From Sorangium cellulosum So ce56 (GTDB lineage: Bacteria; Myxococcota_A; Polyangia; Polyangiales; Polyangiaceae), in the NCBI RefSeq assembly GCF_000067165.1, contig NC_010162.1, positions 4,236,501-4,300,500 of the forward strand: DNA of 64,000 nucleotides. The letters run 5' to 3'. This document shows positions 16,028 to 24,800 of the stretch, one piece after another; the first letter of the stretch is position 1; each line of letters begins with the position of its first letter. The notes beneath the pieces were generated by a model that made no database searches, was not told the DNA's origin, and saw nothing but the letters and a program-made list of their open reading frames with translations. Both the position numbers and the translations under genes were made by a program.

Positions 16028-16912
16028 ATGGCTATTCGCTATCCTTGCCTGAGTTTGCTTCTTGTTGTGCCTTTGACTACTGCCGCTTGCATTGGCTCCG
16101 AGATCGAGGAAGAGCCGGAGGAACTCGTCGGGGCAGCCGAAGGTGAGATGATCTCGGGAAATGGCATGCTCCCCAACGCGCTCAACCGGAACGCGCTCAA
16201 CCGGAACGGGCTCACCCCCAGTGACCTCGCCAGCCGCGGGCTCAACCCGAGCCAGCTTAGCTCAACCGCGCTCGCGGTGATCAAGGATCCCGGGACTAAC
16301 GGCTCCCTATCGAGAGAAATGCTGCGATACACAGTGAGCTGCGCGCTGCGCCCCGACCAGACGTTCTCGTTCTCATGGACCGACAGCAGCGGGATCGACC
16401 ACCAGGAGGTGTACCGCGGCGACCTCGGCTACGCGCACTGGTGGGCGACCCAAGCCATCGGTAACGATACCTATGTCCAGCATCAGATCACGGCCTGCCT
16501 CGCCGCGCGGATCAACTGGTATGGTGTCTCGGTGACCATCTCCCTGCGCAACAATGAGTTGGCGTCGACTCCGGAGGAGCGCGCGGCCTATCCGGTGCGA
16601 GAGGGCGCGTTCTGGGGCAACGTGTTCGCCCCGACACCCTATCTGGGGGCCTGCTACGACCCGGTGGGCCACGTTCGTGCGCGCCAGGTGCAACGCGACT
16701 GCGCGGCCGGCCACGTCGAGATCGACCCGGTGACGGGGGAGATCACTTTGCAGCAGTGCGGACCCATGGTGATCTGGGGCTCGTGCCATCAGCTGTGCAA
16801 CGGGTTGGACTCTGTGAACGGCTACTTCAAAGGGTGTGTCACAAATTATTCGGTCAGCCCTTACGTGCGCACGGACCAGGTGGTCACCACGTTCTTGACG
16901 CCCGGCCCCTAG
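16028..16912 (+). CDS. secreted lipoprotein with Asn-Ala-Leu-Asn repeats, unknown function
   Basis: A 294-residue lipoprotein: signal residues 1-20, lipidation at C21 (LTTAAC), then an acidic stretch (EIEEEPEELV). A short run of NALNRN/NGL/RGLN repeats (about residues 49-77) follows, encoded in part by 15-bp DNA repeats. Short Leu/Asn repeats after the signal are common in secreted Sorangium-type proteins. The remaining Cys-containing domain (VSCALRPDQTFSFSW, HWWATQAIGN, ITACLAARINWYG, GACYDP, QLCNGLDSVNGYFKGC) is not one I recognise. The ribosome-binding site AAGGAG is 6 bp before ATG 16028, which is why it is preferred over the GTG at 16025. GC content is lower than that of its neighbours and it sits in the repeat zone, so recent transfer is possible. 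Confidence 0.8.
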   Translation: MAIRYPCLSLLLVVPLTTAACIGSEIEEEPEELVGAAEGEMISGNGMLPNALNRNALNRNGLTPSDLASRGLNPSQLSSTALAVIKDPGTNGSLSREMLRYTVSCALRPDQTFSFSWTDSSGIDHQEVYRGDLGYAHWWATQAIGNDTYVQHQITACLAARINWYGVSVTISLRNNELASTPEERAAYPVREGAFWGNVFAPTPYLGACYDPVGHVRARQVQRDCAAGHVEIDPVTGEITLQQCGPMVIWGSCHQLCNGLDSVNGYFKGCVTNYSVSPYVRTDQVVTTFLTPGP

Positions 16913-16920
16913 GAGCGTGA

Positions 16921-17340
16921 ATGGGCTCGGAAGCCCTGCGAGACGAGGCGCCGGAACGCGCGCCCCGGGAATCGGGGCGCTGTCCGGCCTGCGGGCGGCG
17001 GAACCAGGGCGCGTGCCCCGAATGCGCGCAGCCCGCTCGGCCGCCGGCCGGCCAGTCGTCGATTCCTCCGGACATCACGGAGGTCGTCCCCATCTCCTTG
17101 CCGCGCTTCCCCGGCTACTGGACCCGCAGGACGCTGGGGAAGGGCGGCTTCGGCCTCGTCTTCGAGGCCGAGCCTGAGGGCGGCGGCGCGCACGTGGCCA
17201 TCAAGCTCGCGCGCGCCGGTCCGGAGCACTACGGAGGCGCGGGCGCCCGCTCGGCAGGCGCTCTTGGCCGAAGTGGAACAGCATCCGATCGCGGGGGAGG
17301 TGCACCTTGTCCCCGCACCCGTCGGCGGAGCGGATGAGCG
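16921..17340 (+). pseudogene. frameshifted, truncated Ser/Thr kinase with N-terminal zinc ribbon
   Basis: The frame from ATG 16921 encodes CPACGRRNQGACPEC (a zinc-ribbon, about 21-37), then the kinase P-loop LGKGGFGLVFEAE and the catalytic-Lys strand VAIKLARAG. Just after, homology breaks: the expected helix C sequence (ALLAEVEQHP) appears in another frame at about 17258-17287, so there is an indel near 17245. The rest of the kinase (HRD, DFG) is missing. It lies 180 bp before a complete kinase gene. The zinc-ribbon fusion differs from that kinase, so this is a separate decayed paralogue, not an upstream part of it. Confidence 0.75.
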
Positions 17341-17521
17341 CGAGCTGGCTTGGTGACGCCGGCGCATCTCAGGCCAGACCACGAGCGCCATCCATCCGCC
17401 AAGGCTCGCCGGGGGGGCGGCGACGATCAGCACCTGACCGGTGGTCTCCCGCCATTCGACCTGGATCCCGGTTTGCCTCACGTCTGGTGGACGACGGAAG
17501 CAGTATCATCGGGGCGTGTGC

Positions 17522-20500
17522 ATGACGGGTCCGCCGATGGTCCTTGCCGGTCGGTTCAAGCTCGAGCGCGTCGTCGGCGCCGGGGGCATGGGCGAGGTCT
17601 ACTGCGCGCGCGATCGGCAAGACGAATCGCTGGTCGCGATCAAGCTCCTGAGGAACGCGGACGCGCGGCTCGTCGTGCGGTTCCAGCGGGAGGCGCGACT
17701 CCTGGCCGAGCTGCGGCACCCGGCGATCGCTCGCTACGTGGCTCACGGCGTCTCGGACCAGGGACAGCACTACCTCGCCATGGAGTGGCTCGAGGGCGAG
17801 GACCTCGCCGCGAGGCTCGCCCGCGGGCCGCTCGGCATCGGTGAGGGGCTCGCCCTCGTCCACCGCGTAGCCGAGGCGCTGTCGCTCGTGCATGCACGCG
17901 GCGTGACCCACCGCGATCTTAAGCCGGCAAACCTGTTCCTGCAGGACGGCCGGCTCGATCAGGTGAAGATCCTCGATTTCGGGATCGCGCGCGACGCGAC
18001 CGCGACCGGCGGGCTGACCGAACCCGGTGTGCCCCTCGGCACGCCGGCCTACATGGCACCGGAGCAGGTTCGCGGCGAGCAGGACATCGACGCGCGCGCT
18101 GACGTGTACGCGCTCGGGTGCATCCTGTTCGAGTGCCTCACCGGCCAGCCACCTTTCTGGGCCGAGCACGCGTTCGCGGTGCTCGTGAAGGTGCTGTTCG
18201 AGGACGCGCTGGCTCCGAGCGCGCTGCGCCCCGAGGTGCCCGAGGCCATCGACCTGCTCACAGCGTGGTTCATGGCGAAGGATCGCGATGGCCGTCCGAA
18301 GGACGCGGCCGCGGCCGCGAAGGCGCTTGCCGCGCGTTCGCCGGAGCACGCCACCATGGGGCTGCCAGCACCCGCGCTGACGCGCCGCGAGCGAGGGCTC
18401 GTCAGCGTCGTGCTAGCCAGGGTGGAGGCCCCGCTCCTGGCCTTCACGGTCCCTATGCTGCGCGCTGAGGCCTTCACGGTCCCTATGCTGCGCGCTGAGG
18501 CCTTCACGGTCCCTATGCTGCGCGCTGAGGCCTTCACGGTCCCTGCGCTGCGCGCTGAGGCCGCGACGCTCGACGTGCATGAGATGGTTGCGGCGTTGAC
18601 AGGAACAGCGCCGGCATTGCCGGACCTGCGCCACGCAGCGGCAGAGCACGGCGGCCGCCTCGAACCGTTGAAGGACGGCGGAGTCGCCGCGATCCTCACT
18701 GGTGCGGCGACGCCGACCGACCTGGCCGCACGTGCCGTACGCTGTGGTCTCGCGTTGCGGAAGCTCTTTCCTGGTGCCCGCCTCGCCGTCGCAACTGGCT
18801 GGGATGCGCTGGACGGAGGGCAGCCTGTCGGCCCTGTCATCGACCGCGCCTCCAAGCTGCTCGTCATCGGCGACGCTGGGCCGCGCGGCGACGTTGCCGG
18901 CAAGCCGGCAGCGCAGGCTCCGATGCTCGTGGATGCGATTACGGCCAGCCTGCTCGGACCGGGGTTCGAGATCGCGCATGGGCCTGGAGCGACCGCGGTC
19001 GTCGGCGAGCGCGAGCGGTTCGACGAGACGCGCACCCTGCTCGGCAAGTCCACCCAGTTCGTGGGGCGTGACCGGGAGCTGCGCGCCCTCCTCGACCTGT
19101 TCGACGAGTGCACCGGCGAACCCTGCGCACGGGCGGGGCTCGTGATTGCGGCGGCAGGGATGGGCAAGTCACGCCTGCGCCTGGAGTTCGTACGGCGGCT
19201 CAGGGCGCGCACCGAGCCGCCCGAGATCTGGATCGCGCAGGCGGACCCGGCGCGCGCCGGGGCGCCCCTCGACCTGCTCGGACAGGTGGTGCGCCGCGCG
19301 GCGCGCCTCGTCGACGGCGAACCCTTCGTGCGCCGGAGGGAACAACTCGCGGCCCGCGTGGCCCGGTATGTGGAGCCGGCGCTCCGGGAACGGGTGACGG
19401 AGTTCCTCGGGGAGATGGTCGGTGTGCCGTTCCCGGATGAAGAGCGAGTGCAGCTGCGCGCGGCGCGGAAGGATCCATTGCTCATGGGCGACCAGATCCG
19501 CCGGGCGTGGGTGGACTTCGTAGACGCGGAGTGCCGGGCGCGCCCGGTGCTGCTCGTGCTGGAGGACCTGCACTGGGGCGACCAGCCGACCGTGCAGTGC
19601 ATCGACGTGGCGCTGCGCCTGCTCGCGGAGCGGCCGCTCATGGTGCTCGCCGTGGCACGGCCGGAGGTGCGGGCGATCTTCCCGGCCCTCTGGACCGAGC
19701 GGGGCACGATGGATCTCGTGCTCGGGGAATTGCCTCGCCGGGCCTGCGAGCGGATGGTACAGGCCGCGTTGGGCGAGCAAGCCTCCGCCGAGCATGTAAC
19801 GGAGATCGTCCGGCGCGCTGCGGGCAACCCATTCTTCGTGGAGGAGCTTGTGCGCGCGGCCGATGAGGGCCGAGACGCGCGAGAGGCGCCGGCGACGGTG
19901 CTGGCGATGGTGCAGGCGCGCTTCAAGGACCTCGATGCCGAGGAGCGGCGGCTCCTGCGTGCCGGGAGCGTGCTCGGAGAGGTGTTCTGGCGAAGCGCAA
20001 TAGCGCGCCTGCTCGGGCTCGGGCAGGACGAACGTGCGGTGCTCGACGCAAGGCTCGCGGATCTCGGGCGGCGCGAGTGGATCGTACCGCAACCCGAGCC
20101 GCGGTTCGCTGGGGAGACGGAGTTCACCTTCCGGCACGGACTCGTGCGCGAGGCGGCGTACAGCATGCTGACCGAGGTGGATCGGCGGCTCGGTCACCGG
20201 CTTGCCGGTGCGTGGTTGGAGGAAGCCGGCGAGCGCGACGCGCTGGTGCTCGCGGAGCACTTTGAGCATGGCGGAGAGATCGAAGCGGCCGCGCGCTGGT
20301 ATGAGCAGGCGGCGGAGCAGGCGCTGGAGGCGAGCGATCTCGACGGTGCGCTGGCGCGGGTGGCACGGGCGTTAGCGTGCGCGCCGGGAGAGCAGGCCGC
20401 CGCGCGGCTCCACACGATCGCGGCGACCGCGCACAACTGGCGAGGCGCGTTCGTCGAGGCGGAGCGCGCGGCATCGACGGCCGTCGCCTTGGCATCCAAG

Positions 20501-21565
20501 AGGGGCAGGACGGCTGACGCCGCGCTGGCGATGCTCGCCTGGGCGCGCGGGGCGCTCGGGAAGGCAGAGCAGCTCGAGGAGGTGGCATTGTCGCTGCCGC
20601 GCGCCGTAAAGCGCACAGCGCTCGACCGGGATTTCGTCCTCGCCTGGCACAGCACCACCATCTGGCTGCGGGAGCTCGGGCGCCACGCAGCGGCCGAGGC
20701 GCTCGAGCGGGTCATGGACGAGGTGCGGTGCGAAGAGCTGGAACCCCTCCTGGCGGGGCACATCTATAACTCGAGGAGCGTCACGCCGTGCTTCTACCCG
20801 CGCCGCCTCGAGCTCGCCCTGCGTCTCACCGAGGCCGCGTTGGAGGCATACGAGCGCGCCGGTGCGCTCCGGGATATGTGCCTCATGCGCCTGGCGGTCG
20901 GCACGCTGCAACAGCGACTCGGCATCTGGGGACCTGCACAGGCAACGCTTGAGGCGGCGAGGGGAGTCGCGGCTCAGCTCGACCTGCACTATGCGGACAA
21001 CGCGGCCACCATCTACCTGGGGCGCACCTACGTAGCGCAGGGGCAGAGCGCCGCAGCGAAGGCGCTGGCGGCCGGGGTCATCGAGAAGGCGCGAGCGTTC
21101 GACAACGGCTGGCACATTCTCCAGGCGAGGATGCTGCTTGCGCGAGCCATGGTCGACCTCGGAGAGGTCGCAGAGGCGTGCGCGCAGGCGACCACCGTGC
21201 TTGGCGAGACGCAGCCCTACCCGGCGCAGCACGCCGTTGCGCAGGCCACGCTCGCCCATGCCCTGCTCCGGGACGGGCGTGCAGTCGAGGCGCTCGCCGC
21301 CGCGCGCGCGGGGATCGAGGTCGTGGAGCGGCTTGGAAGTCTCGATGAGGATGAAGCACTGGTGCGCCTCGCCTGGGCCGAGGCGCTCCGAGCCTGCGGC
21401 GACGACGATGCGGCCCGGGCAGCGCTGGCCGCCGCCAGCGATCAGCTGTGCGCCGAGGCGGGCGCCATCGAGTCGCCCACCCTGCGCCGCAGCTTCCTCG
21501 AAGCCGTACCGGAACACGCCCGCATCCTGATACTTGCGGAGGCATGGGGCGCGGCGAGCAGGTGA
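17522..21565 (+). CDS. Ser/Thr kinase - cyclase-like - AAA ATPase - TPR regulator
   Basis: A 1347-residue cytoplasmic signalling protein. Residues about 11-275 are a Hanks-type kinase with complete motifs: GAGGMGEVY, VAIK (K41), HRDLKPAN, DFGIARD and GTPAYMAPEQ. Residues about 285-490 are a degenerate nucleotide-cyclase-like domain (RGLVSVVLARVE, DGGVAAIL, ARLAVATGW) interrupted by four 10-residue repeats. A STAND/AAA_16 ATPase follows: FVGRDRELRALL, Walker A AAAGMGKSRL (the first Gly of GxxGxGKS is Ala), and Walker B VLLVLEDLHWGD. About 450 residues of TPR-like helices end the protein. This architecture is common in myxobacteria; it should phosphorylate unknown targets in response to a ligand sensed by the C-terminal part. 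Start chosen where the kinase begins (MTGPPMVLAGRFKLERVVG). No transmembrane segment. Confidence 0.93.
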   Translation: MTGPPMVLAGRFKLERVVGAGGMGEVYCARDRQDESLVAIKLLRNADARLVVRFQREARLLAELRHPAIARYVAHGVSDQGQHYLAMEWLEGEDLAARLARGPLGIGEGLALVHRVAEALSLVHARGVTHRDLKPANLFLQDGRLDQVKILDFGIARDATATGGLTEPGVPLGTPAYMAPEQVRGEQDIDARADVYALGCILFECLTGQPPFWAEHAFAVLVKVLFEDALAPSALRPEVPEAIDLLTAWFMAKDRDGRPKDAAAAAKALAARSPEHATMGLPAPALTRRERGLVSVVLARVEAPLLAFTVPMLRAEAFTVPMLRAEAFTVPMLRAEAFTVPALRAEAATLDVHEMVAALTGTAPALPDLRHAAAEHGGRLEPLKDGGVAAILTGAATPTDLAARAVRCGLALRKLFPGARLAVATGWDALDGGQPVGPVIDRASKLLVIGDAGPRGDVAGKPAAQAPMLVDAITASLLGPGFEIAHGPGATAVVGERERFDETRTLLGKSTQFVGRDRELRALLDLFDECTGEPCARAGLVIAAAGMGKSRLRLEFVRRLRARTEPPEIWIAQADPARAGAPLDLLGQVVRRAARLVDGEPFVRRREQLAARVARYVEPALRERVTEFLGEMVGVPFPDEERVQLRAARKDPLLMGDQIRRAWVDFVDAECRARPVLLVLEDLHWGDQPTVQCIDVALRLLAERPLMVLAVARPEVRAIFPALWTERGTMDLVLGELPRRACERMVQAALGEQASAEHVTEIVRRAAGNPFFVEELVRAADEGRDAREAPATVLAMVQARFKDLDAEERRLLRAGSVLGEVFWRSAIARLLGLGQDERAVLDARLADLGRREWIVPQPEPRFAGETEFTFRHGLVREAAYSMLTEVDRRLGHRLAGAWLEEAGERDALVLAEHFEHGGEIEAAARWYEQAAEQALEASDLDGALARVARALACAPGEQAAARLHTIAATAHNWRGAFVEAERAASTAVALASKRGRTADAALAMLAWARGALGKAEQLEEVALSLPRAVKRTALDRDFVLAWHSTTIWLRELGRHAAAEALERVMDEVRCEELEPLLAGHIYNSRSVTPCFYPRRLELALRLTEAALEAYERAGALRDMCLMRLAVGTLQQRLGIWGPAQATLEAARGVAAQLDLHYADNAATIYLGRTYVAQGQSAAAKALAAGVIEKARAFDNGWHILQARMLLARAMVDLGEVAEACAQATTVLGETQPYPAQHAVAQATLAHALLRDGRAVEALAAARAGIEVVERLGSLDEDEALVRLAWAEALRACGDDDAARAALAAASDQLCAEAGAIESPTLRRSFLEAVPEHARILILAEAWGAASR
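18440..18559 (+). repeat. four 30-bp in-frame tandem repeats inside the kinase gene
   Basis: Units start at 18440, 18470, 18500 and 18530 and encode AFTVPMLRAE; the last unit has ATG changed to GCG. Near-perfect DNA identity implies recent expansion. The insertion sits in the cyclase-like domain where related kinases have a short Ala/Asp linker. Confidence 0.92.
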
Positions 21566-21610
21566 CCCGTCGGATCGACGCAGCCGTCACGATCCCCCGG
21601 AGGGGTCGTG

Positions 21611-21685
21611 AGTGCTGCACTTCGCTTCCGCACAGTGCTGTATTTTGAGAGCGAGTGCTGCACTTTCCCCCCCAAAGTGCAGCAC
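21611..21685. repeat. AGTGCTGCACTT motif cluster ending in a 12-bp perfect hairpin
   Basis: Three direct copies of AGTGCTG-(C/T)A-(C/T)TT start at 21611, 21634 and 21654. The third forms a perfect hairpin with its inverted copy: GTGCTGCACTTT (21655-21666), a loop of seven C, then AAAGTGCAGCAC (21674-21685). It lies 90 bp after the kinase stop. No T run follows, so it is not a classical intrinsic terminator, though it could stop or protect transcripts. The same motif accompanies the 42-bp array at 15385-15416. Confidence 0.85.
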
Positions 21686-21689
21686 CATC

Positions 21690-21760
21690 GATGAAACTTC
21701 GCCGGGAGGTTGTCGACAGCCTCCCAGGAGAATTGAAATTCAGCCCGGAGGTCGTCGACC
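21690..21760. repeat. second copy of the 42-bp repeat family
   Basis: A diverged stretch reading GATGAAACTTCGCCGGGAGG, TTGTCGACAGCCTCCCAGGA and so on. GTCGAC falls at 21712 and 21754, exactly 42 bp apart, as in the array at 15102-15380. It adjoins the AGTGCTG hairpin. It is non-coding as far as I can tell and occupies most of the gap before the macroglobulin gene. Confidence 0.85.
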
Positions 21761-21859
21761 CCTTTGCGCCGGAGCCCGTCGCCGGCCGGCGCGCCGGCCA
21801 CTCCGCGCGGCGCCGTGCAGCGCAGGAACCTGCGCCCCTCTGCCGTGTCGAAAGGCACC

Positions 21860-24800
21860 ATGCCCAGGCCTTTCCTTCCGCTCGCCGGCCTCCTCCTCGT
21901 CGCCTCCCTCGGCGCCGCCGCGACCTCCGACGCGGCCACGGACGGCCGCGATGCGGTCGCCCGCGGCCTCGACCTCTTCCTTCACGCGCCCGACCGCGGC
22001 GCGCCCGGCGCCACCCTACCGGTCCAGGTCCTCGCGTTCGGCTTCCCCACGGCGATCACGCTCCGGCCGCTCGAGGCGGCCACCGTCGAGGCAACCTGGG
22101 ATCCCGAGCACCTCGGCAAGGTCAGCGCCGTCCCGCCGCCCGTGCGGGTCACCACCGACGCGAAGGGGCGCGCTCACCTCGACGTCCCGATCCCGGAGGG
22201 GCCCGAGCGCGAGCTCCGGCTGCTGCTCGGCGTGCGCGCCGGCGACCGGCAGCGGACGCGGACGCTCATCGTGCACCGCCTCTCGCCGCTCCAGGTCGAC
22301 CTGCACGTCCCTGACACGCGCGTGGTGCCGGGCAGCGCGATGTCGGCGTGGATCACGGTGCAGAGCCAGGCCTCGGGGCAGCCGGCCCCGCGGGTCCCCG
22401 TGGAGGTCAGCCTGCTCGAGGGCGGCGTCGCCCGGCACACGGCCGTGGTCACGACGGACGCGGCCGGCGTCGCCATGACGCGCGTGCCCGTCCCCTGGAT
22501 CGACGAGCCCGGCTGGCGCTGGATCCTCCGCGCCCGCGCGCGGAGCGCGGCGGGGGCCTCGTCGAACGCCGCGGAGATCTCCCTCTCGCCGCGCGAGGAG
22601 ACACCCGGCGCCCCGCAGATGCTGGCCGAGTGGTCCGAGCAGGATCTGCGCGCCGGGGATCGCGCAAGCTACGTGATCCGGATCCGCGATGGCGCCGGCC
22701 AGCCCGTGGCCGGGCTGCCGGTGCGGACCTGGACCGGGCCGAAGGGCACGAGCCCGCCCGAGGACAAGGCCACGTGGGAGAAGCTCACCACGCCCGCGCG
22801 CACCGACGCGGCCGGCGAGGTCCGCGGCGCGGCCGTGGCGCCCACCACCGTGGTGCAGGGCGCGGGGACCACGCTGCGCGTCGTCGCGCGCGCGACGTTC
22901 GAAGGGCACGAGCTCGAGCGCGAGGCCACCGTCTCCGTGGAGAGCCCGACCTCGGAGGCGGCGCTGCTCCCGGAGGCGGGCGCGATCGTTCCGGGCGTCG
23001 CTCAGCGCATGCTCCTGCGCGTCCGCGATGCGCGGCGGAAGCCGGTGCAGGGCACCTTCACCGTCGAGGGCGACGGGCTCCAGGCCGCCGTGACCACCGA
23101 CGCGTACGGCGAGGCCGAGGTGACCTGGGACGCGCCCGTCGAGCTCGGGGCCTTCCGCAACGTCGGGCCGTGCGCTGGCGGCGTCGCGGCGGCGGTGCGC
23201 GTGCGGCCATCCGGCGAGCTCCCGGCGCTCGCGTCGCGGCGCGAGCCGTTCGCGCTGTGCGTCTCCGTCGATCGCGACGCCACGGCGCTGCTCCGGCCCG
23301 AGCGGCTCCTCGCCCGCGCCGGCGACGCGCTCGCGCTTCACGTGATCGACGCCGGTGGCGCGGGGCCGCGCGCTGGCCGGCGGCCGCAGGGCGGTGGGGC
23401 GGCGGACGGCGCCGGCAGCAGCGCAGCGGACGGCGTGGGCTGGAGCGTGATCGTCCAGGCAGGCAACTCGGCCCGCGCGGCGAGCGCCTGGATCGCCGGG
23501 GGTCCGGAGGGCGGCGCGCTCGGCCTGCCCGAGGGCGCGGCGGGCGTCTGGACGCTCAGCGCCGCCGCTCCCCGGCCGGGCGCCGCCGCGCGGCAGGCAG
23601 GCGGCGCGGTGCTCGTCACGCCGCGTGTCCTCCCCCGGCTCGAGGCCCGCATCACGGGCGGCCGCGCGGCCCCGCGCGGCGCCGTCGACGTGGACCTCGC
23701 GCTCACCGACGGGGGCGGCCGCGGCCTGCCCGGGACCGTCGCGGCCGTCGTCGTGGATCTGCACGGCGGGGGCAGCGCCGGCGGCCTCGCGGCGCTCGAC
23801 ACGCGCGCGCGGCTCTGCCAGGGCATGGTCGAGCCCGAGCGCTGCGGCGCCTTCCTGCAGGGCGATCCCGCGCTCGATCCGCTCCGGCGCGCGGAGCTCG
23901 GCGCGCGGGCGCGCGAGGCGATCGCGCCGGCGAACGATCCGGCCGGCTCCGCGCGGGCGGCGCTCGACGAGGCGTTCGGCCAGGTGCTCCGCTCGCTCGA
24001 GGGGGCGGTCTTCGAGGCCACCGGCGACCCGGAGCGGCTGCGCGACGTGCGCCGCCGCGGGCCGGGCGGCGCCTATGCATGGAACCCCGAGCTGATGACC
24101 CTGGTCACCGCCGCCATGGATGCGCCCCCCGAGACGCCCGGCGGCGAGCCGCTCTCGCTCGCGGACCTCCTGGCGGTGGACCCGCAGGTCACGTTCGATC
24201 ACGTCGCTCGCCGCGTCACCCGCCTCAAGCTCTTCCGCATCCTCGCCGCGGCGCGCGCGTTCCGGCGCGAGCGGCTGCTCGACGCGGACGAGCCGGCGCT
24301 CCGCGATCCGAACGCGCTGCTCCGCCGCCTGGTGCGCGACGCGCAGCTCGAGGAGTCGCTCCTGCTCGATCCGTGGGGCGGCACGATCCAGTTCACCCCG
24401 ACGACCGCGCCGCCCGCGCCGTTCCTCACGGTGCGGCGCGGCTTCGCCCTGCACGCGCCCGGGCCCGACGGCCGGATCGGCACGGGCGACGACGTGCGCG
24501 ATCCGTTCGAGCGCGTGCTGCGCTCGGGCACGCCGTACGCCAGGGCGGTCGGAGAGGATCGCCTTGTCGACGCGAAGTTCGACATGGAGGTCGGCGACGC
24601 CACGGTGTCGGCGTGGGAGAGCCTCCTGGAGGAGTTCACGGGCACGTCGCTCGGCGAGGGGATCGGCCTGGGCGGCCTCGGCCTCTCCGGCGTGGGCTCG
24701 GGCTCCGGCGGCGGGTTCGGTTCAGGCCACGGCAGGCTGGGTGGATCCCACCGCACCTCGTTCGGCGCGCCGCGGGGCGTGTTCTTCTGGTCGCCGCCCC

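Noticed and set aside
16909..17481. Minus-strand frame over the kinase remnant (MRQTGIQVEWRETTGQVLIV...).
   Set aside because: Only about 45 residues look protein-like; the rest is antisense to the kinase fragment and no family is recognised.
21655..21685. Intrinsic transcription terminator after the kinase.
   Set aside because: The hairpin is not followed by a T run on either strand, and it is made of a motif that recurs elsewhere, so it is better described as a repeat element.
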